Part shown: one piece after another, positions 8,660-16,976 of the stretch
How positions within the stretch are numbered: position 1 is the stretch's first letter
Layout of the letters: every line of letters begins with the position of its first letter
Assembly (NCBI RefSeq): GCF_003316845.1
Contig: NZ_QMIK01000003.1
Location: forward strand, 62,001-126,000
DNA length: 64,000 nucleotides
Direction of reading: 5' to 3'
From: Cognataquiflexum aquatile
Lineage (GTDB): Bacteria; Bacteroidota; Bacteroidia; Cytophagales; Cyclobacteriaceae
Notes under the pieces: generated by a model
The model's input: only the letters and a program-made list of their open reading frames with translations
Database searches by the model: none
Told to the model about the DNA's origin: nothing
Made by a program: the position numbers and the translations under genes

Positions 8660-11185
8660 ATGAGAAAAATTTACGCTTTGGTTTTGGCGCTCCTACTAGC
8701 CAACACAACCTTTGCCCAAAAAAGCCCGGAGGATTTCTTGGGCTATAAGTTGGGTGACAGATTTACACCCCACCACCGTGTTGTGGCCTATTTTGAGCAT
8801 TTGGCTGCCACACTTCCTAATGTAAAATTGGTATATTACGGAGAGACTTATGAACACCGCCCTCTTTTTGTTGCCATAGTTTCTACACCTGAGAACATGG
8901 GAAAATTAGAGGACATCCGATTGGATAACCTCCGCAGAACAGGAATGGTGGAAGGAACTCCTTCAACCAAAGTTGCTCTCAATTGGATGCAATACAATGT
9001 CCACGGCAATGAGGCAGTGGCCACCGAAGCTGCCATGATGACTTTTTGGCAAATAGCCGATCCAAACAATTCCCAATCTAAAGATTGGTTGAAAAATCAG
9101 GTGCTGATCCTCGATCCATGTGCCAATCCTGACGGAAAAGACAGATATACAGTTTGGTATAACCAAAAACAAAACAACAGATTACAGCCCGATCCACAGT
9201 CTATGGAGCATTCCGAACCTTGGCCGGGTGGCCGTCCAAACCATTACCTGATGGACCTCAACAGAGACTGGGCATGGCAGACACAGCAAGAAACCCAACA
9301 AAGACTGAAGCTTTACCACGACTGGATGCCGCATCTTTTTGTGGATTACCATGAGCAAGGCATCAACGAACCGTTTTACTTTGCCCCGGCAGCACAGCCA
9401 ATCCATGAACAGGTGTCTGCTTTTCAAAATGAATTTCAGATCATTTACGGAAAGAATACAGCCAAGAAATTTGATGAGCAAGGCTGGATGTATTTTACCA
9501 AAGAGCGCTTTGACTTGCTTTATCCATCTTATGGGGACACCTATCCCATGTATAGCGGAGCAATTGGGATGACCATCGAAAAGGGCGGTTCAGGTCGTGC
9601 TGGTTTGGGAATGCTCAATGCCCTCGGGGATACAGTGACATTGAGAGAAAGAATCGAGCACCAACATACCGCAGGAATATCTGCAGTGGAGGTGACTGCT
9701 CAAAATTCAGCAAGGTTGACAGATGAGTTCGCCAATTACTTCAAGACAAGCAGCAGCAATCCAAAAACCAAGTATAAAAGTTTTGTCATCAAGGGAGACC
9801 AAAAGCCGGACCGCGTCAAGGCCCTTTTGGCATTACTTGACAAAAACAAGATCCAATATGGCTATGCCAAAGCAGCATCAGGACTCAAAGGTTTGGATTA
9901 CAATACCGGAAAAGCAGGAACTTTTGCCGCTACCGAAAAGGACATCGTCATCAATGCCTATCAGCCAAAGTCGGTATTGACGCAGGTACTGTTTGAGCCT
10001 GAGGCAAAATTGCAGGACAGCATCACTTATGACATCACTAGCTGGGCTTTGCCTTATGCTTATGGCGTGCAGGCTTATGCCATGGAGACAAGGTTGGATG
10101 CCGGAAAGAAATTTGAAAAAACCGCTTTTGAAGCCAATAAGGTGGAAGGATCGCCATTGGCATACCTCGCTCCTTGGAATGCTACCCAACATGCCAAGTT
10201 TTTGGCGGCTTTGATCAATAACAAAATCAGAGTAAGGTTTGCAGAAAAGGCCTTTGACATCAACGGGAAGTCCTATCCGATAGGAACTTTGATCATCCAC
10301 CGAAACGGTAACCAATATGTCGCTGATTTTGACAAGAAAGTAACCGACATTGCTAATAAATTTGAAATCACTTTGGAGAGCAGCAATTCTGCTTATGTCG
10401 ACAAAGGCCGTGATTTTGGCTCCTCAGAAGTAAAAGTGATCGTCGCTCCAAAAATTGCCATCATGAGCGGTGCAGGTACTTCTTCTTTGAACTTCGGGGA
10501 ACTTTGGTACTTCTTTGAACAGGAACTTGATTATCCGGTGAGTATTCTGGATGCTGAAGGCTTGGGAAGGTTTGACTTGAGCAAATACAATGTAATCATC
10601 CTTCCTTCGAGTTGGGGCAGTTACCTGTCTGAAAACAACATGAAAAAAATGATGGATTGGGTAAGGGCAGGAGGTAAGTTGATCGCCATTGAAAATGCAC
10701 TAAATGCTTTTGCAGATAAAAACGGTTTTGACCTTAGCCAATATGATACTGAGGACGAGAAAAAAGCTGCAGAAAAAGAGCAAAAAGAAATCTTAAATGT
10801 GGAAAGACTTGAACCATATCAGGAAAGGGAAAGAATGGGGATTTCTACCACAGCTGCCGGAGCAATCTATCAGGTGAAAATTGACCCTACCCACCCACTT
10901 GGATTTGGTATGGATGGCAAATTCTTTACGCTGAAAAATAACGGTTCTCGCTATGCCTATCTTGACAACGGTGTCAACGTTGGGATAATCCCGGATGCCG
11001 AGGCCTATAGATTTGGCTATATCGGAAACAAAATCAAACCAAAAATGCCAAAATCCATGGTTTATGGTGTCGAAAATCAAGGCCGTGGACAGATAGTCTA
11101 TATGTCAGACAATCCGATGTTCCGTTCTTTCTGGGAATCAGGGAAATTGCTGGTTGCCAATGCGGTATTCTTGGTTGGACAATAA
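8660..11185 (+). CDS. Secreted M14-family zinc carboxypeptidase
   Basis: About 841 residues from the ATG at 8660; a TTG at 8603 is in frame but lies before a clear signal peptide (MRKIYALVLALLLANTTFAQ). The M14 zinc site HGNE (HxxE) is in MQYNVHGNEAVATEAAMM, with the later zinc-ligand candidate in VDYHEQG and a substrate-binding-like RDWAW segment. The C-terminal half includes a glutamine-amidotransferase-like segment (YNVIILPSSWGS, then WVRAGGKLIAIENA), seen in long Bacteroidota M14 proteins. It should be exported and trim peptides. No type IX sorting domain is apparent at the C-terminus. Two hairpins follow the stop. Confidence 0.88.
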   Translation: MRKIYALVLALLLANTTFAQKSPEDFLGYKLGDRFTPHHRVVAYFEHLAATLPNVKLVYYGETYEHRPLFVAIVSTPENMGKLEDIRLDNLRRTGMVEGTPSTKVALNWMQYNVHGNEAVATEAAMMTFWQIADPNNSQSKDWLKNQVLILDPCANPDGKDRYTVWYNQKQNNRLQPDPQSMEHSEPWPGGRPNHYLMDLNRDWAWQTQQETQQRLKLYHDWMPHLFVDYHEQGINEPFYFAPAAQPIHEQVSAFQNEFQIIYGKNTAKKFDEQGWMYFTKERFDLLYPSYGDTYPMYSGAIGMTIEKGGSGRAGLGMLNALGDTVTLRERIEHQHTAGISAVEVTAQNSARLTDEFANYFKTSSSNPKTKYKSFVIKGDQKPDRVKALLALLDKNKIQYGYAKAASGLKGLDYNTGKAGTFAATEKDIVINAYQPKSVLTQVLFEPEAKLQDSITYDITSWALPYAYGVQAYAMETRLDAGKKFEKTAFEANKVEGSPLAYLAPWNATQHAKFLAALINNKIRVRFAEKAFDINGKSYPIGTLIIHRNGNQYVADFDKKVTDIANKFEITLESSNSAYVDKGRDFGSSEVKVIVAPKIAIMSGAGTSSLNFGELWYFFEQELDYPVSILDAEGLGRFDLSKYNVIILPSSWGSYLSENNMKKMMDWVRAGGKLIAIENALNAFADKNGFDLSQYDTEDEKKAAEKEQKEILNVERLEPYQERERMGISTTAAGAIYQVKIDPTHPLGFGMDGKFFTLKNNGSRYAYLDNGVNVGIIPDAEAYRFGYIGNKIKPKMPKSMVYGVENQGRGQIVYMSDNPMFRSFWESGKLLVANAVFLVGQ

Positions 11186-11228
11186 AAACCATTGAGGTCT
11201 TTTTTGGACCTCGATGGTTTCTGTTTTT
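11186..11228 (+). terminator. Intrinsic terminator after the M14 peptidase
   Basis: AAACCATTGAGGTC pairs with GACCTCGATGGTTT (one G-T pair) around a T-rich loop, ending in CTGTTTTT just after the stop codon. Confidence 0.75.
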
Positions 11229-11270
11229 CGAAATAAAATCTTCGAGGTTTCTAAAACCTCAAAGATTCAA

Positions 11271-11308
11271 AAACCCTGCTTTGTGAAGACAAAGCAGGGT
11301 TTTCTTTT
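11271..11308. terminator. Second strong hairpin, likely terminator
   Basis: AAACCCTGCTTTGT, loop GAAG, ACAAAGCAGGGTTT form a perfect 14-bp stem followed by TCTTTT. A weaker hairpin built on GAGGTTT/AAACCTC lies between this and the first terminator. Confidence 0.7.
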
Positions 11309-11391
11309 AATGTCAATTTCGCCTTCTGACCTTAAAATTTTGACATTTTAAGGTCAGATTTTGCATTCAAGGAAGTAATGTTAAATACATG

Positions 11392-11399
11392 TAACTTTG
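11392..11399 (+). promoter_or_regulatory. Candidate -7 element (TAACTTTG) for the MFS gene
   Basis: An exact match to TAnnTTTG. If real, transcription starts near 11405, which rules out the ATG at 11378 as the start of the MFS gene and favours a downstream start. Confidence 0.4.
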
Positions 11400-11461
11400 G
11401 AAACGGTATCGTTGCAATCCTTTCATCGCTAACATCCATCCCAAACCACCTTCTTTGTAAC

Positions 11462-12736
11462 TTGAACTATCTTCAGTTTGTCCGTAAAAACCGCGTGATG
11501 GTGATTTTTGGGATCATCATGACTGCCTTATCGAGTTTTGGGCAGACGTTTTTGCTGGCACTGTATGTTCCCTTTTTGATGGAGGAATTTAAGCTGTCAA
11601 ACGGCCTGCTGAGTACCTTTTATGGTCTTGCCACCATTGGGGCGGCGATGGCTTTGCCCAAATTGGGAAAATTGATAGACACGGTTCCACTCCAAAAATT
11701 CACTTTGGCAACAACTGCCACTTTTGTCATCTCCTTGCTTTTCTTCAGTATCTCCCAATCTTGGTGGTACATCCCCATTGCATTTTTTGGGTTGAGGTTG
11801 GCCGGGCAGGGACTTTACAACCACATTGCAATCACCTCGATGTCCCGTTACTTTGATGTAAACAGGGGAAAAGCCATTAGCCTTGCTTCCTTGGGCCATC
11901 CTTTGGGCCAGGCGATATTGCCGGCAATAATTTTGGTGGTGATTTCAAAAATCGGTTGGAGAGAATCTCTTTGGCTCAATGCCGCATTAGTCAGTATCGT
12001 AGTGACGGTTTTTACCTTATTGGTGTTGAAATCCGAACACCTAGTCAATGAATCAGGTGGAGAAACCGATGCAGGTCATACCGAGAAAAAAGTGGACCGT
12101 ATCCGCCAAAGGGACATCATGAAATCCAAGGCTTTTTGGCTCTTGGCTCCAAACATTTTTTTTATTCCATTTGCTGTGACAGGGCTCTTTTTCTATCAAT
12201 TTGCCATCATCGAATTCAAAGAATGGAATATTGGGTTGGCTGCTGCCGGACTTACTTCTTATGCGATTGCGAGTTCTTCAAGTATCCTCTTATCCGGTCC
12301 GCTGATTGACAAATACCAGGCAAAGACATTTTTTCCATTCTATCTCTTCCCCTTTTTGGTGGCTTTGTTGGTTATTTGGTTGGTGCCCAATGTTTGGGGG
12401 ATTTTTTTATACAATATCCTGATGGGATTCTCGGTTGGATTTGGAAGCGCGACCGTCGCTGCACTTCAGGTGGAGTTTTTTGGCCAAACCTACATCGGCA
12501 CGGTCCGCAGTCTGTTTACCTCGATCATGGTTTTGAGTTCAGCGATCGGACCGGCATTGTTTGGTATTTTCCTTGATTTGGGTTGGGGATTTCAAACCAT
12601 TTTTCCGGTGACTCTGGTGATCCTGATTTTGATCATGATCCAGTCTTTTAGGGCTGTTCCAAAATATTCAAGGGCCAAATGGAAATACAAGTACAAAAAA
12701 GTGACAGGCAAAAAAAACAAAATCCCCAAACCTTAA
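11462..12736 (+). CDS. MFS transporter
   Basis: A 12-helix major facilitator. The reading frame is open from an ATG at 11378, but the -7-like element at 11392 and the weak N-terminus favour a start at TTG 11462 (LNYLQFVRKNRV, basic residues just before helix 1) or ATG 11498. Helix 1 reads MVIFGIIMTALSSFGQTF, and a central cytoplasmic loop (GGETDAGHTEKKVDRIRQRD) separates the two six-helix halves. It resembles monocarboxylate or oxalate-formate type carriers, but the substrate is not predictable. The stop codon lies within the terminator shared with the convergent gene. Confidence 0.85.
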   Translation: MNYLQFVRKNRVMVIFGIIMTALSSFGQTFLLALYVPFLMEEFKLSNGLLSTFYGLATIGAAMALPKLGKLIDTVPLQKFTLATTATFVISLLFFSISQSWWYIPIAFFGLRLAGQGLYNHIAITSMSRYFDVNRGKAISLASLGHPLGQAILPAIILVVISKIGWRESLWLNAALVSIVVTVFTLLVLKSEHLVNESGGETDAGHTEKKVDRIRQRDIMKSKAFWLLAPNIFFIPFAVTGLFFYQFAIIEFKEWNIGLAAAGLTSYAIASSSSILLSGPLIDKYQAKTFFPFYLFPFLVALLVIWLVPNVWGIFLYNILMGFSVGFGSATVAALQVEFFGQTYIGTVRSLFTSIMVLSSAIGPALFGIFLDLGWGFQTIFPVTLVILILIMIQSFRAVPKYSRAKWKYKYKKVTGKKNKIPKP

Positions 12737-12752
12737 GCTTGGGGATTTTTTT
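12719..12752. terminator. Bidirectional terminator
   Basis: AATCCCCAA (12721-12729) pairs with TTGGGGATT (12739-12747), with A runs on the left and T runs on the right. It serves the convergent MFS and phosphohexomutase-like genes. Confidence 0.75.
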
Positions 12753-12754
12753 GA

Positions 12755-13810
12755 TCAGAGACCTCTGTTGAACATCTGGATTACGCGAAGGATTTCGGCA
12801 TCCATTTCTTTGTTTCTCATGACATATTTTTCTTTGGAAATAAATCCACCTTTGATACTGATGTAATAGACCATTTTGGTTTTGGAAGGAGCAAAGGTTA
12901 CCGAAAGGTTATTGGCGGATTCGATTTTCAGAATATTCTCTGTACTTCCGGCGAATGAGTTCAGTTTGTCTGTAAGAATATTGAACTTCACTCCTTTCTT
13001 GTAATCCGTCACACTGTTCAGCGGGAAAGTGGACTCAAGCGACTTTGGATTTTTTCTGAGGTTATCCATGATCGAAAGCAAATGGGAACGCTGTGCGTCA
13101 GTATTCAAATCTACAGTAATGGTTTTTTCCTTGTAGAAGCCAAATTCATGGTAAATTCCCATGAGGTAGTCAAAGAATGTCTGTCCTGAAGCTTTCAATT
13201 CATTTTCTTTTTGGGCGATTTCCAAAATGATTCCTGAAAAATCAAGCACCGAATGACAGACCTGTTGGTCAATATTGAAAGCACAAACAGGACTGTTGGG
13301 ATATGCCTTTTGTATTTCCGTCAGGCTGTTCCTCAACTCTCCCGGTTCAATTATTTCACTTTGAAATTTCAATCCGGATTTGATGGCCATATATTCTACC
13401 AAATCGGAAGTATGTATGGATTTTAAGCATACCAAATCCTCGTATTTTCCGGATTCTTTCCAGATATTCAGAAGTATGGCTGCGAGTTGGTGGCTGTTGA
13501 GGATCACAAATCCGCTTTTTTCATCCTTTTTTACTGCTAGCGTAATTCTTTCATTTTTTGAATCAGTCCCAATGATCAGGCTAAAATCCGAAGCTGTGGC
13601 GTAGTCAAGAGCCGGCTTGAGGGTCATGAAATTGAATACAGGATTTGCGTTGTCTTTTCCTCCGTCCAACAAAATTTGATCATAGGCAAGCCCTGAATTG
13701 TCCAAGATGGTTGTGTCAAGATCATTTTTTTCAAATGATGCAAACAAGATATTGGCTGTATCTACCTCGATAAGCTCTTCGATTGATTCTTCAACAGGTG
13801 CTAAGTTCAT
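12755..13810 (-). CDS. Degenerate phosphohexomutase-like protein (probable pseudoenzyme)
   Basis: A 351-residue protein. I see three stretches like phosphoglucomutase/phosphomannomutase enzymes: ALDYATASDFSLIIGTD (domain II end, where the family has ATDPDADR), NSHQLAAILLNIW (family xGDQxGALLxxY) and FDYLMGIYHEFGFYKEKT (a close match to the family's FDLLxxxYxxYGYYKE), followed by an IMDNLRKNP-type segment. The N-terminal catalytic-serine domain is absent. The metal-binding motif has become TDSKNER and the phosphate loop RPSGTEPK has become APSKTKMV. It is therefore unlikely to be a mutase. The frame is intact, so it is probably expressed. Its role is unknown. Confidence 0.6.
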   Translation of the reverse strand: MNLAPVEESIEELIEVDTANILFASFEKNDLDTTILDNSGLAYDQILLDGGKDNANPVFNFMTLKPALDYATASDFSLIIGTDSKNERITLAVKKDEKSGFVILNSHQLAAILLNIWKESGKYEDLVCLKSIHTSDLVEYMAIKSGLKFQSEIIEPGELRNSLTEIQKAYPNSPVCAFNIDQQVCHSVLDFSGIILEIAQKENELKASGQTFFDYLMGIYHEFGFYKEKTITVDLNTDAQRSHLLSIMDNLRKNPKSLESTFPLNSVTDYKKGVKFNILTDKLNSFAGSTENILKIESANNLSVTFAPSKTKMVYYISIKGGFISKEKYVMRNKEMDAEILRVIQMFNRGL

Positions 13811-13857
13811 GATGACTCTTTTTGTAACGATGGAAATGCTATTTTCAATTATGTCAA

Positions 13858-14196
13858 TTACTGGGCATTCAGCATAGTTTTTGCAATAAAATCAGCAAAT
13901 CCAATGGTGGCAATATGTGTTGAAGGAGTACCGGTAAGCTAAAAAAAATGATGAGCGATCGACGTTCCTACAAAGTCAAATTTGATTTTCAAGTGCTTAC
14001 ATTATGTAAATGTACCAAATCAGGCTTGTAGAAAAAAGGAATTAATTGATTATGAATTTTAAAACCGTGGGACACATGTTTGGTAATGAACCATTTTACC
14101 CTTTATAATCAAGGTAAAATCACCATTTGGGTAGCATCCTTTTGGATTTGTGATCATCGGAATAAACCACCAAGCGGCTCCGAAAATATCGTCACC
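13858..14196 (-). pseudogene. Possible decayed reading frame in the 440-bp gap
   Basis: On the minus strand one frame reads GDDIFGAAWWFIPMITNPKG and onward to VPRF at its start, and LTGTPSTHIATIGFADFIAK at its end, with several in-frame stops between the two protein-like stretches. Both pieces are in the same frame, 113 codons overall. I do not recognise the family. The rest of the 13811-14252 gap shows nothing else. Confidence 0.3.
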
Positions 14197-14252
14197 TGAC
14201 TACCTTTTGTCATTTTGAAGCTTCTCTTTACCTTGGGTTTCGAAACTTAGCC

Positions 14253-15026
14253 ATGGACATCTTCCTCATTTCTCTCACTGCTTTTCTGACTGCTATCCTG
14301 ACTTTCTTTTCAGGGTTTGGATTGGGGACGATTTTGACACCGGTCTTTATGGTTTTCTTTCCGGTGGACCTTGCCATCGCATTGACCGGAGTGGTACACT
14401 TTTTCAATAATATATTTAAGTTGTTTTTGGTCGGGAAAAATGCAGACAAGGAAGTTTTGATCCGCTTTGGTATTCCTGCAGTCATTGCTGCTTTTTTGGG
14501 TTCTTGGTTGTTGCTTCAGATCACTGACCTCCAACCCTTATTTTCATATTATCTTTTTGGAAAAACTTTTTTGGTCTATCCCGTCAAATTTCTTATTTCA
14601 TTGTTGCTGATCGTTTTTGCCTCCATGGATTTGATACCTTATTTTCAAAAACTTCAATTTGGAAAGGAAAAACTCCCTTTAGGTGGATTTCTGAGTGGGT
14701 TTTTTGGAGGATTATCAGGAAATCAGGGCGCACTTAGGGCTGCTTTCCTCATCAGGGCAGGATTGTCCAAAGAAGCGTTTATAGGAACGGCAGTTGTGGT
14801 TTCCACATTTGTGGACTTAACGCGACTCGGGGTCTATGCCACACGGTTTGTAAGTGCAGATTTGACAGATAACCTCACAGTTGTGCTATTTGCTACACTT
14901 TCAGCCATTGCAGGGGCTTATTTGGGAAATAAATTATTGAAAAAAGTCACTTTAAAATTCCTACAAGTGACAGTGGCAATACTGTTGATCATGGTTTCAG
15001 TGGCGCTTGGTGCCGGATGGATATAA
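14253..15026 (+). CDS. TauE/SafE-family sulfite-type exporter
   Basis: A 257-residue membrane protein with the repeated TauE halves: FLTAILTFFSGFGLGTILTPVF at the N-terminus and GFLSGFFGGLSGNQGALRAAFL in the middle, with about eight hydrophobic segments. The family exports sulfite, sulfoacetate or related organosulfur anions, but members vary. It is followed 40 bp later by a Crp/Fnr regulator and then an MFS transporter, all on the plus strand, which suggests one regulated transport unit. Confidence 0.85.
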   Translation: MDIFLISLTAFLTAILTFFSGFGLGTILTPVFMVFFPVDLAIALTGVVHFFNNIFKLFLVGKNADKEVLIRFGIPAVIAAFLGSWLLLQITDLQPLFSYYLFGKTFLVYPVKFLISLLLIVFASMDLIPYFQKLQFGKEKLPLGGFLSGFFGGLSGNQGALRAAFLIRAGLSKEAFIGTAVVVSTFVDLTRLGVYATRFVSADLTDNLTVVLFATLSAIAGAYLGNKLLKKVTLKFLQVTVAILLIMVSVALGAGWI

Positions 15027-15066
15027 TGTGTGTTAAAAGTTCAATGGATGTAAATTTAATTTCCCA

Positions 15067-15663
15067 ATGACAGATCAAAGCTCCCACTTCCCGATAGATT
15101 ATTCCCCACTGTTTGATTATTTTGATACTTTTCACAGGATTTCGAAGGAGTCCAAAGAAGCAATAGCAGCCATTTGTAGCCTTTCCAAAATCCCCAAAAA
15201 CAAAGACCTTCAATCCATCGGTCATACCTGTCGGACCATTTATTTTGTCAAAAAAGGAATCGCAAGAATCTACTACTACAAAGACGGAACAGACATCACC
15301 GAATCTTTTGCCTTCGAAAACTCCCTGATTGCGAGGGTAGAAAGCCTTTTTACAGGGAAGCCGAGTAGAAAAGGCATTCAGGTTTTGGAAGATTCGGATT
15401 TTATCGGAATCAGTTCCCCCTTACTGTTTGACCTTTATGATCAATTTCCTGACATAGAACGCCTTTTCCGCAAAATCTTTGAATCTGCCTATGTCGAAAC
15501 CGTCAACAGGATTGAGAGCCTACAGTTTCACAGTGCGGAAGAAAGGTATCATGCCCTGACCCAAGAATCCCCCGATTTTTTGAAAAGAATTCCCTTAAAG
15601 TACATCGCTTCTTACCTAGGCATCACGCAAGTCAGCCTCAGCCGGATCCGCGCCCAGCGTTGA
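15067..15663 (+). CDS. Crp/Fnr-family transcriptional regulator
   Basis: A 198-residue regulator. The cyclic-nucleotide-binding-like barrel includes TCRTIYFVKKGIARIYYYKDGTD, and the C-terminal helix-turn-helix reads IPLKYIASYLGITQVSLSRIRAQR, typical of Bacteroidota Crp/Fnr proteins. There is no N-terminal cysteine cluster, so an Fnr-type iron-sulfur cluster is unlikely. It lies between a TauE-like exporter and an MFS transporter and may control them; the effector is unknown. Confidence 0.88.
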   Translation: MTDQSSHFPIDYSPLFDYFDTFHRISKESKEAIAAICSLSKIPKNKDLQSIGHTCRTIYFVKKGIARIYYYKDGTDITESFAFENSLIARVESLFTGKPSRKGIQVLEDSDFIGISSPLLFDLYDQFPDIERLFRKIFESAYVETVNRIESLQFHSAEERYHALTQESPDFLKRIPLKYIASYLGITQVSLSRIRAQR

Positions 15664-15731
15664 TTTTTTAACATTTGTAAAAGGAATCGACCCGAGCCTC
15701 CCCGAATTTTGTGTGGTCAAATGGAGGGGAA

Positions 15732-16928
15732 GTGCAAAAAATAGAACTCGGTCTCAGAGAAAACTGGAAGCAATTTACACTTTTGGTCATCATCAACGCC
15801 TTTGTAGGCGGAATGGTGGGCCTGGAGCGGAGCATTCTGCCACAGATTGCCGAACAGGAATTTCACATTGCAGCCAAGACGGCCATACTATCCTTTATCA
15901 TTGTTTTTGGAATTGTAAAGGCCATCACCAATTACTTTGCAGGAGTTTTTGCCAATAAAGTAGGGAGAAAAAATCTGCTTACCATCGGTTGGCTGTTTGC
16001 AGTTCCGGTTCCCTTTATCCTGATATTTGCTCCAAGTTGGAACTGGATAGTCGCCGCAAACATCCTGCTTGGGATCAATCAGGGATTGGCTTGGAGCAGT
16101 ACCGTGGTCATGAAAATTGACCTTGTTGGGGAAAAACAGCGGGGTTTTGCCATGGGTTTGAATGAATTTGCCGGATACCTTGCTGTGGCTTTGGTTGCTT
16201 TTTTGACAGGATATATTGCGGCAGAATATGGTTTGAGGCCATATCCCTTTTACCTTGGAATTGGACTGTCTCTATTGGGTTTGGCTGTCTCCATTTTCCT
16301 TGTCAAAGACACACGGAAGCATGTAGAAGCTGAGAATTCATTTTCTAATGTTCCAAAATTGAAAAATCCTTTTTGGGAAACTACCTGGAAACACCCAAAC
16401 CTGGGCGCTGTCACACAGGCCGGTTTGGTCAATAACCTCAATGACGGGATGGCTTGGGGGATTTTTCCAATATTACTTGCAACCAAAGGATTCGATCTGG
16501 AACAAATAGGTGTCGTCACTGCTGTCTATCCTGCAGTTTGGGGATTCGGACAACTCTTTACCGGGAGAATGGCAGATATTTTCAATAAAAAGCACCTGCT
16601 CTTTACCGGAATGCTACTGCAAGGCATTGCATTGGGTTTATTCCTTTTTGCCGGAAGCATGACGCATTATGTGCTGTTGTCTGCAGTATTGGGTTTGGGA
16701 ACCGCCATGGTCTATCCTACATTTCTCGCCACCGTTGCCGAAAATACACATCCTCAGGACAGGGCCAAAAGTATAGGGATATTTCGGTTGTGGAGGGATT
16801 TGGGTTATGCCATCGGGGCGATCATCACAGGCCTGATCGCAGATTCATACGGCATTGATATTTCGATTTTGGCCATTGGAGGGCTGACCGTGCTTTCCGC
16901 TGTGGTGATTGCGGTAAGGATGGGATAG
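15732..16928 (+). CDS. MFS transporter
   Basis: A 12-helix MFS carrier of about 398 residues. I place the start at GTG 15732 (VQKIELGLRENWKQF), which has a GGAGGGGA run just before it; GTG 15711 is also in frame. The motif-A-like loop FANKVGRKN lies between helices 2 and 3, and GRMADIFNKKH is its counterpart in the second half. It follows the Crp/Fnr gene by about 50-70 bp. The substrate is unknown; efflux is one possibility given the TauE neighbour. It converges on murF-alr without an obvious terminator hairpin. Confidence 0.85.
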   Translation: MQKIELGLRENWKQFTLLVIINAFVGGMVGLERSILPQIAEQEFHIAAKTAILSFIIVFGIVKAITNYFAGVFANKVGRKNLLTIGWLFAVPVPFILIFAPSWNWIVAANILLGINQGLAWSSTVVMKIDLVGEKQRGFAMGLNEFAGYLAVALVAFLTGYIAAEYGLRPYPFYLGIGLSLLGLAVSIFLVKDTRKHVEAENSFSNVPKLKNPFWETTWKHPNLGAVTQAGLVNNLNDGMAWGIFPILLATKGFDLEQIGVVTAVYPAVWGFGQLFTGRMADIFNKKHLLFTGMLLQGIALGLFLFAGSMTHYVLLSAVLGLGTAMVYPTFLATVAENTHPQDRAKSIGIFRLWRDLGYAIGAIITGLIADSYGIDISILAIGGLTVLSAVVIAVRMG

Positions 16929-16976
16929 TCTATAATTGCCTTTTCATTTTAAGAGACCAACTTTCCTCTATTCCCC

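Noticed and set aside
11378-11461. ATG at 11378 as start of the MFS gene
   Set aside because: An exact TAnnTTTG element lies inside this stretch and the extra N-terminus has no membrane-protein character.
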